From: Anaerozeibacter sp031551775
Lineage (GTDB): Bacteria > Bacillota > Clostridia > Christensenellales > Aristaeellaceae
DNA: 64,000 bases
Reading direction: 5' to 3'
NCBI GenBank assembly: GCA_031551775.1
Contig: JAVBND010000012.1
Span: forward strand, 36,505 to 100,504
Both the position numbers and the translations under genes were made by a program. How positions within the stretch are numbered: position 1 is the stretch's first letter; each line of letters starts with the position of its first letter. The notes beneath the pieces are model-generated. The model saw only the letters and a list, made by a program, of their open reading frames with translations, had not been told where the DNA came from and searched no databases. Shown piece by piece: positions 25,003-33,135 of the stretch.

Positions 25003-26130
25003 ATGGCTGACAAATGCTTAAAAACAGCGGTGGTGGGCAGCGGCGCAATCAGCGATATCTATATCAAAAACATGATTTGCAGGTTCACCAATCTTGAAGT
25101 CGTCTCCATTTGCTCAAAGCACCTTGAAAACGCGCAGAAAAAGGCGGATGTGTACGGCATCCAGGCTTTCACGTATGAGGAAATCCTGCGGGACCCCGCC
25201 ATAGACATCGTGGTCATTCTGACGCCGGTGCCAACGCACTACGACCTGATCCGCGCGGCGCTTCTAAGCGGCAAACATGTTTATACCGAAAAAGTGATGA
25301 CCCTGGCGCTCGATCAGGCAGCAGAACTTTCAAGGCTTGCCGATGAGAAGCATCTGTACTTGGGCGCGGCGCCGGACACCTTTTTGGGCAGCGCGCTGCA
25401 GACCGCGCGAAAAGCGCTGGACGACGGCCTCATCGGCGACGTGACATCCTTTGATGTATCCGCGAACCGGGACCTGGATTATCTCGCGAGCAAGTACAAC
25501 TTTCTGTGCCAGAGCGGTGGCGGCATCTGTTTTGATTACGGCGTGTACTACCTCACGGCGCTGGTGAGCCTGCTCGGGCCGATGTTGCGCACCGCCGCAA
25601 TCGTGAAAAACAAGCGGCCGGTTCGGGTCAACAAACTGATCGGTTCGCCGCAATACGGTCAGGAATTCGCGTATGACAATGAAAGCCAGGTGTCGGCGAT
25701 CCTCGAGACGGCAAGCGGCATCAGCGGCGCCTTTTCCCTGAATGGCGACAGCGTGCGCAGGGACCTGAGCTTTTTCTACATCTATGGCACAAAGGGAATG
25801 CTGAAGCTGACCAACCCCGACAATTTCGGCGGGGAAGTCACCTTCATTCCCAACCCCGCCGACGATCAGGACGCGCAGGACGCACTGACGCTTGAAAACC
25901 ATTTTGATTTCTCGGAAGACAGCCGCGGCATCGGCGTAGCCGAAATGGCGGACGCCATCATAAACGGGCGCGTCAACCGCGCGAACAAGGCCATCGCCTA
26001 CCATGTGCTGGACGTCATACACCAGATGATGGCAAGCAGTCAAGACCGGCGCTTTGTGGAAATTCATTCCGCCTGCGAGGCTCCATCTCCCTTTTATCCC
26101 GCTGACGCCTGCGCATTTACCGCCGGTTGA
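25003..26130 (+). CDS. Gfo/Idh/MocA family oxidoreductase
   Basis: A 375-residue NAD(P)-dependent dehydrogenase. The Rossmann motif is VVGSGAISDIY near residue 11. The usual EKP motif is changed to EKV (HVYTEKVMTLAL). The C-terminal GFO_IDH_MocA-type domain contains the GGGICFDYGVYYLTAL segment. GAGGAGG precedes the ATG, 12 bases after the ATPase stop, so it is part of the transport operon. Substrates of this family are usually sugars or polyols. Its presence with amidohydrolases suggests that the imported compound may be a sugar-amino acid conjugate, but that is only inference. Confidence 0.88.
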   Translation: MADKCLKTAVVGSGAISDIYIKNMICRFTNLEVVSICSKHLENAQKKADVYGIQAFTYEEILRDPAIDIVVILTPVPTHYDLIRAALLSGKHVYTEKVMTLALDQAAELSRLADEKHLYLGAAPDTFLGSALQTARKALDDGLIGDVTSFDVSANRDLDYLASKYNFLCQSGGGICFDYGVYYLTALVSLLGPMLRTAAIVKNKRPVRVNKLIGSPQYGQEFAYDNESQVSAILETASGISGAFSLNGDSVRRDLSFFYIYGTKGMLKLTNPDNFGGEVTFIPNPADDQDAQDALTLENHFDFSEDSRGIGVAEMADAIINGRVNRANKAIAYHVLDVIHQMMASSQDRRFVEIHSACEAPSPFYPADACAFTAG

Positions 26131-26217
26131 GGCCAAGCGGTTTGCGCGGACATTCGCAGATCTCCAAAAGCCCGCATGGCGCAAGCAACCGGCGGATCCG
26201 TCCGATTCAACGCAGGC
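26107..26217. repeat. Nested inverted repeats between convergent operons
   Basis: GCCTGCG (26107-26113) pairs with CGCAGGC (26211-26217). Inside it, CCGCCGGTTG (26120-26129) pairs perfectly with CAACCGGCGG (26186-26195). The left arms overlap the last codons and stop of the dehydrogenase gene. The long loop and missing T-runs make this a poor classical terminator, but it sits exactly where convergent transcripts should end. Confidence 0.55.
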
Positions 26218-26232
26218 GCATCGTTCCCCCGC

Positions 26233-27426
26233 TCAGGCAAATGGCAGCATAAAACCGCCCACGAAGCAATCTCCCAGACCGATCGTGGTGACATCGGTTT
26301 CAGGGACGACGGGCACCGGGGCTACAAAGACATGCTCACCCATTCGTCCGACCAGGGCTTCGAGAAACGCCTGCGCCTGCGCACGCTTTGGCATGTTCAG
26401 GGTTGAGCGGTACTGCGCAATCGTATAGGTGTCGCCGAAGCGGTAGCGCGTCGTGGCAAGATTCACCGCGCTTGCAATCGCCCGGTCAAACCGGGCCGCT
26501 TTGTCTCCGGCAATCGCCGCCCACAGATGGGTATGGATGAGCACATAGGGCACGTCGGTCAGGCCGCGCAGGTCGCCCAGCGCCCGCTCCACCTCCGCCG
26601 CATCCATCAGGTCCACCGGACGGCCCAGCATCTGCTGCATTTCCTCTTCATTCATGCTGAAGATGTCAATTTTGCCGCGCAGGCGCGCGATGACGTGGCG
26701 GTTGAACGACGGATTGAAAAAACAGGCGGATTCGTAGAACACCAACGCGTCCTTGGGCAAGGCGCGCATCAGACGCAGCAACGCATCAATCCGCTCGTCA
26801 AGCACGACAAAATCGACGATGACATTGAAGCCGGAAATGAGAAATATCCGGGCGCGGTCAATCAGGTCCCCATAGGATTCGTTGATCCGGATCAGCATGT
26901 TGTCGCGGTCATTGGTATAAATGATGCGGTTGGCAAGCGGGGAACACAAGTGAAGGCCGTTTACGCGAATCCTGATCCCCGCCTTGTACTGTATGACCAG
27001 ATGAGGGAAGGAACTGTCGCGGTCATTGCTGCATACGAAATCGCAATTGGGGGGCAGTTGCGCGCGAACATCGTCATTCATGGTGACCAGATGCATTGCG
27101 GCGGACGCGCCCATGTTCGCCATCGCAATGGCCGCACGGATGCAGGTGCCGCCCATGGTGACTTTTCGTGCAAAGCGGCGCGAGAACGCCTCCACAATTT
27201 CGCTGTCCCGGACGTAGACCTCGCGGCCCAGCCCATTTGACAGGCAGTGCAGGATCGAACAGACGAGGTCCCGCTCGTTGCCGGTTTGCGCGTATTCGCG
27301 AATGTCCTCAGCGGTTATCCTGTATTGCTCCACGAGGCTTTCGATCACGGGCGTGTTCCATTCGATTTCGTAGTCCACATTGTTCCCCAGGCCGAGCGCC
27401 ACCTTATGCCGCCGTACCCGCTCCAT
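26233..27426 (-). CDS. ADP-dependent-type sugar kinase (PfkC/ADP-glucokinase family), copy 1
   Basis: A 397-residue protein of the ribokinase superfamily that resembles ADP-dependent phosphofructokinase/glucokinase. The key elements are the NxxE-type metal motif in FSMNEEE and the terminal GLGD catalytic motif with D386 (TTIGLGDCFVGGF). GGTCIRAAIAMANMG matches the substrate-side GG motif. Such kinases are best known from archaea and animals. Last gene of the operon that starts at 32903, directly after the URO-D-like gene, with AGGAG before the ATG. The phosphoryl donor (ADP or ATP) cannot be read from sequence alone. Confidence 0.72.
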   Translation of the reverse strand: MERVRRHKVALGLGNNVDYEIEWNTPVIESLVEQYRITAEDIREYAQTGNERDLVCSILHCLSNGLGREVYVRDSEIVEAFSRRFARKVTMGGTCIRAAIAMANMGASAAMHLVTMNDDVRAQLPPNCDFVCSNDRDSSFPHLVIQYKAGIRIRVNGLHLCSPLANRIIYTNDRDNMLIRINESYGDLIDRARIFLISGFNVIVDFVVLDERIDALLRLMRALPKDALVFYESACFFNPSFNRHVIARLRGKIDIFSMNEEEMQQMLGRPVDLMDAAEVERALGDLRGLTDVPYVLIHTHLWAAIAGDKAARFDRAIASAVNLATTRYRFGDTYTIAQYRSTLNMPKRAQAQAFLEALVGRMGEHVFVAPVPVVPETDVTTIGLGDCFVGGFMLPFA

Positions 27427-27438
27427 TTCCTCACACTC

Positions 27439-28479
27439 CTATGCGTGGAACGCTTCAACCAACGCAAAGATATTGCTGTCCGGGGTCCCATACTCGATGT
27501 CCGGGACCGAAAGATGGAACCTGGATTCAAAGCCCGCAACAGCCGCGCGGACGCCCTGCGCGAACTCGCTGATTTCATGGGAACCGGCCGTGCGCATGAA
27601 GTTGGTGTCAACGATGTACTGGATCTGCGCGTCAGGATACCCGTTTAGCGCCAGGCGGATTTCGCTGGTATGGCCGATCTCGACAAAGTTCAGCTTCTCC
27701 ATAGGCCGGTAGATGTCCACAAAATCGTCGAACGTGCCGCAATGATGAAGGCCGACCGGGATGCGCTGCCCGACGCAAAAGTCGTACAGTTGCTTGTCAA
27801 AGCGGTACACCCGCTCCTTGTAGGCGCGCGCGCCCGCGATGCCCGCCGTGCAGTTCATGAAGACATGACCGCTTGCGGGATTGTGCTTTTTGTTGGAGCG
27901 TAATTGTTGCTCTATGACGCCCTCGACGAACCCCAGCACGTGGTTCGTCTTTTCGTCATAGTCCTCATCGAGCAAATCGCCGTAAAAATCGCCGGAACAA
28001 ATTTGCACACCCTCGTTCAGGGTTCCGCGCGTGCGCACCCATAACGGAATGTCGGTACCCAGCTTGGCGTTCATCTGCCGCAGTTGGTTTTTTTGCTCGC
28101 TAAAAGGATATACGTTCCAGAAGTTCTCCGGCACTTTCAGCGCCATCGCTTGCTCATCCGACAGTTTCCCGTGCGCCATTGGGTAATGATCCGGCAAATA
28201 TTTGACGTCAAAATCAAGCATCGCCTGATAGTAGGTATTGTCCCAGTCCGGAAAAACCACCCGCTCCTTGGGGTTGTTCGTACCCGCACCCAAGAAGCGT
28301 CCGTAGCGGTCGTAGAAGATGCGGCGCATCTCTCGGTCCGCGTTCATGCGGTAGTTGGCGTCAAAAATCATCGCCTTGCCATAGCTGATGCCGTAGCCGC
28401 GATACCACCAAGACGGCATGAAGTTGAGGATGATCTCCTTGATACAGATATCTTTATGAATCTGTTCATTGAACCACAT
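27439..28479 (-). CDS. Uroporphyrinogen decarboxylase-fold (URO-D) protein
   Basis: A 346-residue protein whose C-terminal half reads like the URO-D superfamily (VGLHHCGTFDDFVDIYRPMEKLNFVEIGH...). It lacks the N-terminal RFDG-type arginine motif of true HemE. The HxC-distant-Cys zinc motif of MtaA/MtbA methyltransferases is incomplete: HHC is present, but no late cysteine follows. It is therefore neither clearly a haem enzyme nor a typical corrinoid methyltransferase. GGGAGGTAGG precedes the ATG. Its position between an aldolase and a sugar kinase suggests a step in sugar or sugar-ether breakdown, inferred from context only. Confidence 0.68.
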   Translation of the reverse strand: MWFNEQIHKDICIKEIILNFMPSWWYRGYGISYGKAMIFDANYRMNADREMRRIFYDRYGRFLGAGTNNPKERVVFPDWDNTYYQAMLDFDVKYLPDHYPMAHGKLSDEQAMALKVPENFWNVYPFSEQKNQLRQMNAKLGTDIPLWVRTRGTLNEGVQICSGDFYGDLLDEDYDEKTNHVLGFVEGVIEQQLRSNKKHNPASGHVFMNCTAGIAGARAYKERVYRFDKQLYDFCVGQRIPVGLHHCGTFDDFVDIYRPMEKLNFVEIGHTSEIRLALNGYPDAQIQYIVDTNFMRTAGSHEISEFAQGVRAAVAGFESRFHLSVPDIEYGTPDSNIFALVEAFHA

Positions 28480-28527
28480 ATCCTACCTCCCGTCGTTCGC
28501 CAGACTCTTGACCGCCCAACCGCACAG

Positions 28528-29388
28528 TCAATACAGCTTGGCCTTGTGTTCGGCGCCAAACAGCTTGATCTTGTTGGCGCAGACTTCCTTGGTGGTGTCA
28601 ATGCAAGCGGGATAGATGTCGCAGGGCTCGCGTAGGGCGATGTCGCCAAGGACCTCGCGGCATTTGAGATAGAAGGCCTTCTTGGTGTCGCTTGAGATGT
28701 TGACCTTGCTGATGCCAAGCTTCACCGCCTCACGGATCTCGCTGTCCGGGTTGTCGGAACCGCCGTGGAGCACCAAGGGGAGCTTGGTCAGTTTGCGGAT
28801 CGCGCTCAGGATATCCATGCGCAGCTCTGGCCGCTTGCCCTTGGGGTAGATGCCGTGCGCCGTGCCGATGGCAACCGCCAGCGCGTCTATGTTCGTAGCC
28901 GCGACAAACGCCTTCACGTCGTCGGGATTGGAATAGATGATGTCGTCAGTGCCCGCTTCCCCGCCATTGCCGGTGGCCCCGATGGTGCCCAGTTCCGCCT
29001 CGACCGAGACGCCCGCCGCATGGGCGGCTTCGGTCACCTTCTTTGTGAGGGCAATATTCTCCTCGAAGCTCTGGGTAGAGGCGTCAATCATGACGGAAGT
29101 AAATCCGCAGCCGATGGCGTGCATCACCTGTTCGAAGGTGGCGCCGTGATCGAGGTGAATTGAGACGGGGATGCTCGCGCTATGCGCCTCGTCGCGTACG
29201 GCCGCAATGAAACTGTCGCGCACGAACTTGAGCTCGTTTGGATGGATGGCGATGATCACGGGGCTTGCATGCTCTATACTCGACTCCATGACCGCTTGAA
29301 GCAACATGTCGCTGCTCACGTTGAAGGCAGGAACCGCAAAGCCATTTTCATTGGCGACAGACAGGATTTCTTTTAAAGTGACAAGCAT
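28528..29388 (-). CDS. Class II fructose/tagatose-bisphosphate-type aldolase, copy 1
   Basis: A 286-residue zinc aldolase with catalytic D80 and zinc ligand H81 (HLDHG), E132 (EAELGTIG), H178 (GTAHG), H208 (LHGGSDNP) and phosphate-binding NISSDT. The family includes FbaA, GatY and KbaY; the substrate cannot be chosen from sequence. It is placed after the permease genes and before the URO-D-like and kinase genes, so it should cleave a ketose bisphosphate produced by the kinase. GGAGGAG precedes the ATG at 29388. Confidence 0.9.
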   Translation of the reverse strand: MLVTLKEILSVANENGFAVPAFNVSSDMLLQAVMESSIEHASPVIIAIHPNELKFVRDSFIAAVRDEAHSASIPVSIHLDHGATFEQVMHAIGCGFTSVMIDASTQSFEENIALTKKVTEAAHAAGVSVEAELGTIGATGNGGEAGTDDIIYSNPDDVKAFVAATNIDALAVAIGTAHGIYPKGKRPELRMDILSAIRKLTKLPLVLHGGSDNPDSEIREAVKLGISKVNISSDTKKAFYLKCREVLGDIALREPCDIYPACIDTTKEVCANKIKLFGAEHKAKLY

Positions 29389-29436
29389 GTGTTTCTCCTC
29401 CGTACTCTTAACTAAATCTTCAAGCCGCGCGACCCG

Positions 29437-30282
29437 TCAGCTCTTGACGGCGCCGGCGGACAGACCCGCAATGAAATATTTCTGCGCGAACACAAACATG
29501 ATGATGATGGGGATGGATCCCATGACGCTCATGGCCATCATCTCGTTCCAGCTGTAGGTGATCTGCCCCATGAGCAACTGGATGCCGATGGGCACTGTGC
29601 GCATGGACCCGGTCTTGGTCAGGCACAGCGCAAACAGGTACTCGTTCCAGCACTGCAAAAATGTGTAGATCCCGGTTGCCACAAGGCCCGGCGTTGAGAT
29701 GGGCACGAGCACGCGCCACAGCGCGCACCAGGTCGATCCGCCGTCGATGGACACCGCCTCGTCTAGATCCTTGGGCAGCGTATTGATATAACCGGTAATC
29801 ATGATGGTGGCATAGGGCAAGGTGAATACGAGGTACGTGACGATCATCGCCCAATAGCTGTCGTACAGGCCAATGGCCACGACCAGACCAAAATAAGGAA
29901 TCAGCAGCGTGATGGGCGGGACCGACTGGGTCATGATGATGAATGCGTTGAACGTCTTCTTGAACCTGAACTTGTAGCGACTGAAAGCATAACCGGTTAG
30001 GATCGCGATGAACAGCGTGATGGCCGTAGTGATGAACGCCACGATGTAGCTGTTCACGAAGTAGCGCATCTTGGCGGGATTTGAGAGCACATTGCTGTAG
30101 GCGTTGAGCGTCGGGGCGCGGGAGACGATTCGCTGGGGCACGGTGAATATCTCGGTGTTCTGCTTGAAAGAACAGCTGATCATCCAGATGACGGGGAACA
30201 GCGTATACACAAGGCCCGCGGACAAGCCTATGATCAGCAGTGTTTTCATGACTTGCTTCTTCGTTGACGGCTTCATTTTCAT
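29437..30282 (-). CDS. Carbohydrate ABC transporter permease, MalG type
   Basis: A 281-residue permease with six predicted helices. The EAA loop is LPKDLDEAVSIDGGSTWCALWRVLVPIS and the C-terminus is AQKYFIAGLSAGAVKS, typical of MalG/LacG. I start at the ATG at 30282, which overlaps the stop of the MalF-type gene (ATGA). An upstream extension to 30333 would add cysteine-rich, non-homologous residues. It works with the preceding permease and binding protein to import a sugar. Confidence 0.9.
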   Translation of the reverse strand: MKMKPSTKKQVMKTLLIIGLSAGLVYTLFPVIWMISCSFKQNTEIFTVPQRIVSRAPTLNAYSNVLSNPAKMRYFVNSYIVAFITTAITLFIAILTGYAFSRYKFRFKKTFNAFIIMTQSVPPITLLIPYFGLVVAIGLYDSYWAMIVTYLVFTLPYATIMITGYINTLPKDLDEAVSIDGGSTWCALWRVLVPISTPGLVATGIYTFLQCWNEYLFALCLTKTGSMRTVPIGIQLLMGQITYSWNEMMAMSVMGSIPIIIMFVFAQKYFIAGLSAGAVKS

Positions 30283-31139
30283 GCGTGATCCCCCCGCTGC
30301 TGTTTTACATAGAATACAGCCACGAACAGGCAAACCGCCATGATCATAAGGGCGCTGGTTGAGGCCAGGGAAAATTTGTATTTGGAAAACGCCAGGTTGT
30401 AGGTGAATGTGCCCAGCGTTTCGGATGATCCTGCCGGCCCGCCACCGGTTGTGATATAGGTCAGCGAGAGTTGCTGCATGGACCAGATGAAGTCAAGCAT
30501 GGACAGGCTGATCAGCACAGGGCGCAGTTGAGGGAGCGTTATGTGGCAGAAGCTCTTGACGCCGCTCGCGCCGTCAATGCTGGCCGCCTCGTAATAGCTC
30601 GGGGAAATGCCCTGAAGCCCGGCCAGAATGCTGATCATATAAAACGGAAATGAGCACCAGATGTTGACAAAGATAATCGCCCACTTCGCGTACGCGCGCG
30701 TACCAAACCAATCGGTATTGCTCCCGATCAACTGATTGATGATGCCGCTGTTGTTGAGCATCAACCGCCACAATATGGCAACGATGGATACGGTAAACGT
30801 CCACGGAAGTATGTACAGCGCCCGAATGACCCCGCGCAGACGTGGATTGATCAGCTTGGAATTGAGCATCAATGCAAACGACATGCCCAGGACCATGTGA
30901 AACACAATGGAAATCAGTGAAAACTCCACGGAATTCCAAAACGCCTTCCAGAATTTCACATCGCCAAAGACCTTGGCAAAATTGGCAAGAGCGACAAATT
31001 CGGACTTGGGGGTGACGATGACATTGCTCGCAAAAGAATAGCTGATGACCGCCATGATGGGGTAGACCAACAGCACGCCAAACAGCACGACAATCGGAAT
31101 CAGATAGAGATACGGAGTCGCTTTGCTCGCCTTCTTCAT
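30279..31139 (-). CDS. Carbohydrate ABC transporter permease, MalF type
   Basis: A 286-residue permease with helices beginning PYLYLIPIVVLFGVLLVYPI and the EAA loop SPSYYEAASIDGASGVKSFCHITLPQLRPV. The ATG at 31139 follows AAAGGAA; upstream in-frame residues belong to the intercistronic hairpin region. No ATPase gene is present in the operon, so it must use a shared MsmK-like ATPase encoded elsewhere, as is common in Bacillota. Confidence 0.9.
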   Translation of the reverse strand: MKKASKATPYLYLIPIVVLFGVLLVYPIMAVISYSFASNVIVTPKSEFVALANFAKVFGDVKFWKAFWNSVEFSLISIVFHMVLGMSFALMLNSKLINPRLRGVIRALYILPWTFTVSIVAILWRLMLNNSGIINQLIGSNTDWFGTRAYAKWAIIFVNIWCSFPFYMISILAGLQGISPSYYEAASIDGASGVKSFCHITLPQLRPVLISLSMLDFIWSMQQLSLTYITTGGGPAGSSETLGTFTYNLAFSKYKFSLASTSALMIMAVCLFVAVFYVKQQRGDHA

Positions 31140-31154
31140 ATCCAGTTCCTTTCT

Positions 31155-31200
31155 TTGTGTGCGGGGGCGCCCGCCTGTCAAAACGAGCCCCCCCACATTG
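31155..31200 (-). terminator. GC-rich intercistronic hairpin after the sugar-binding protein gene
   Basis: On the minus strand TGTGGGGGGGC pairs with GCGCCCCCGCACA with one bulge. It lies between the binding-protein stop and the permease start and has no T-run, so it is probably an mRNA-stability or partial-termination element. Confidence 0.45.
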
Positions 31201-31219
31201 AGCGTTTCTCGGATGAACC

Positions 31220-32470
31220 CTATCCCTTGAGAACCTCGTTCCACGCGTTCTCAGCATTGGTGAGGGAGGTCTGAATATCCTGCTCGCCGGAGATGGCCAA
31301 TTGAAGCTCAACGACCAGGCTGTTGAACAGATCCGTGGCGGCGGGCAATCCCTGGGCTTCGTTGATCAGGTAGTTTTCCTGCACGATTTTGAAGGCGTTG
31401 GAGAATGCCTCGTCTTCGGAAATGACGCTCGATTTCATGTTTCCGGGGAAGCCGTTGGCGTAACCCGCGAACTTGGTGTCAACTTCGGCGCTGAGCAAGT
31501 AGGAGACGAACTCCCAGGCTTCCTCGGGATGCTTGGTATTGGCGGCGATGCCGAGGCCCCACGGGGCATACATGATGCCGCTATCGCCTTCGTAGCCTGC
31601 CATCACGGGCAGCGAGGTCATGGTGAACTCGAGCTCCGGATTGTTTTGGCGCAAGGTGTTGATGGTGGAGCAGGTGCTGATCATGAAGGCCGCGTAGCCG
31701 TTGGCGAATGTGTCCTGCATGTCAGCCGATATGAAGGAGAACAGGCCGGGATTGAGGTAGCCCTTCTCATAGCAGTCGCGGTACAACGCCACGACCTCGG
31801 CAACAGCAGGATCGGAGGCGAACTGCGCCGTGCCATCCTCGGCCAGCATGCGCCCGCCTGACGCCCAGACCCAGGTCATGAACGAGTCGCACACAGAGGA
31901 GGGGAAGGATTCCGACAGGAAAGAAATCCATCCGTACACGTTCTTCGAAGGATCGCCGACCTTTTCGCAAATGTCCTTGAACTCGTCCCAGGTGGTGGGC
32001 AGTTCGGTAATGCCATTGTCGGCCAGCAACGTTTTGTTGGCATACACGTGATAGGAGAACACGACGACAGGCATCATGTAGGTGTTGCCATCAACCTTGA
32101 CCAAGGTTACGTCATCGGCGGTGAACTTCGATTCATTCTTAAGGTACGTGTCAAGGTTGAGCAGGGCGCCCATTTCGTTCATGTCGTACACCCAGGTGCC
32201 ATCCAGGCCGCACACGTCCGCCATGGTGCCGGTGGCCGCGCCCGCGATCAGCGCGTCATGGGTGCTCACATAGGGGTTGGTGACAAGCTTGATCTCGATG
32301 TTCGGATGCTCCGCTTCGAATGCCGCAATCACCTCAGCCATTGCGCCATCCGGCAACTCGTGCTCCCACCACTGGGCGAACTCCAGGACGACCTTGTCCT
32401 CAGCGGTCGCGACGGTTGCAACAGAGAAAACCATGACCAGAACCAGGAGCATACCAAGTACCTTTTTCAT
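31220..32470 (-). CDS. Carbohydrate ABC transporter substrate-binding protein (family 1)
   Basis: A 416-residue exported protein. The signal peptide ends near ATVATAEDK, with no lipobox cysteine. MalE-type features include EFAQWWEHE, FEAEHPNIEIKLVT, PTTWDEFKDICEKV, FANGYAAFMI and APWGLGIAANTKHPEEAWEFV. AAAGGAAA precedes the ATG. It lies 34 bases after the stop of the IstA-like gene, so the two are probably co-transcribed. Sugar specificity is unknown. Confidence 0.9.
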   Translation of the reverse strand: MKKVLGMLLVLVMVFSVATVATAEDKVVLEFAQWWEHELPDGAMAEVIAAFEAEHPNIEIKLVTNPYVSTHDALIAGAATGTMADVCGLDGTWVYDMNEMGALLNLDTYLKNESKFTADDVTLVKVDGNTYMMPVVVFSYHVYANKTLLADNGITELPTTWDEFKDICEKVGDPSKNVYGWISFLSESFPSSVCDSFMTWVWASGGRMLAEDGTAQFASDPAVAEVVALYRDCYEKGYLNPGLFSFISADMQDTFANGYAAFMISTCSTINTLRQNNPELEFTMTSLPVMAGYEGDSGIMYAPWGLGIAANTKHPEEAWEFVSYLLSAEVDTKFAGYANGFPGNMKSSVISEDEAFSNAFKIVQENYLINEAQGLPAATDLFNSLVVELQLAISGEQDIQTSLTNAENAWNEVLKG

Positions 32471-32504
32471 GCGGTTTCCTTTCTGCCCTACGGGCTCGTG
32501 CTTA

Positions 32505-32903
32505 TTAATTCTCCTCTTCGGAGAATATACCCGACAAAATACCTGCCTTACGCAGCTTGTCTACGTAGTTGCTCACCGTCATATACCCGCACTTGACACC
32601 GCAGCGATAGCAAAGGCGACGCTGAATCTTGGCGATGGAGATGTCATGCTCAGACATCCACAGGCCGATCACTTGGCGGTACGGATCCAGCATCGAGCGG
32701 CTTCGGTGACCCAACTCCTCAAGTGAAAGATTGCCCACGGCATAGCGCTTCGCGGTTCTCGGATCAATTCGGTGTTTGCGGGCAATCTGCGCATAGTTCA
32801 TTCCCCTGATCCATTCCGCCCGAATCTGGTGAACTGTCTGCGGCTGTTCGGGCGTGCCCCATGGCTTATCCTCACCTTCCGATACGCGGCGATACTTCTC
32901 CAT
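32505..32903 (-). CDS. IS21 IstA-like helix-turn-helix protein, transposase-derived
   Basis: A 132-residue protein made of two DNA-binding segments that match the N-terminus of IS21-family IstA transposases. These are an HTH (GMNYAQIARKHRIDPRTAKRYAV, about 45-70, described by its ends) and a second helical unit after SMLDPYRQVIGLWM that ends in GYMTVSNYV. The DDE catalytic core of IstA (about 300 further residues) is absent, and the ORF ends cleanly with a normal stop. No IstB is present. I think it is either a domesticated regulator of the sugar operon it leads or a neat remnant. The ATG at 32903 follows GGAGAG; a consensus promoter lies upstream. Confidence 0.62.
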   Translation of the reverse strand: MEKYRRVSEGEDKPWGTPEQPQTVHQIRAEWIRGMNYAQIARKHRIDPRTAKRYAVGNLSLEELGHRSRSMLDPYRQVIGLWMSEHDISIAKIQRRLCYRCGVKCGYMTVSNYVDKLRKAGILSGIFSEEEN

Positions 32904-32923
32904 TTTCTCTCCGTTTTTTGTAC

Positions 32924-32981
32924 AAACGTTTTGTTTTTGGAACGTTGAGGTTACTATACCACGCGTTTGACGGTAAATCAA
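32924..32981 (-). promoter_or_regulatory. Promoter and palindrome of the sugar operon
   Basis: Minus-strand TTGATT (32981-32976), 17 bases, TATAGT (32958-32953). Downstream of the expected start site, AAACGTTT (32924-32931) is a perfect palindrome that could bind a repressor. Confidence 0.65.
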
Positions 32982-33080
32982 TTGGTCTGTTTTTGTAGTT
33001 TTGTTATAGTATGTAATATCCGGTTTGCATCATGAAAATTTTTTCACAGATATCTGTCGCGCTATCCATACGAGATCAAA

Positions 33081-33120
33081 AAAAGGCCGACTGGACGCAA
33101 TGCGCGCGTCATTCGGCCTC
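33081..33120 (-). terminator. Terminator of the kinase-aldolase operon
   Basis: Reading the minus strand, AGGCCGA pairs with TCGGCCT and an inner GACGC pairs with GCGTC, followed by seven T. It lies 16 bases after the aldolase stop. Confidence 0.88.
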
Positions 33121-33135
33121 GCGAACCACTGCGGC

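Noticed and set aside
27439..28479. URO-D-like gene as haem biosynthesis hemE
   Set aside because: The N-terminal arginine/aspartate motif of HemE is absent and no other haem gene is present in the window.
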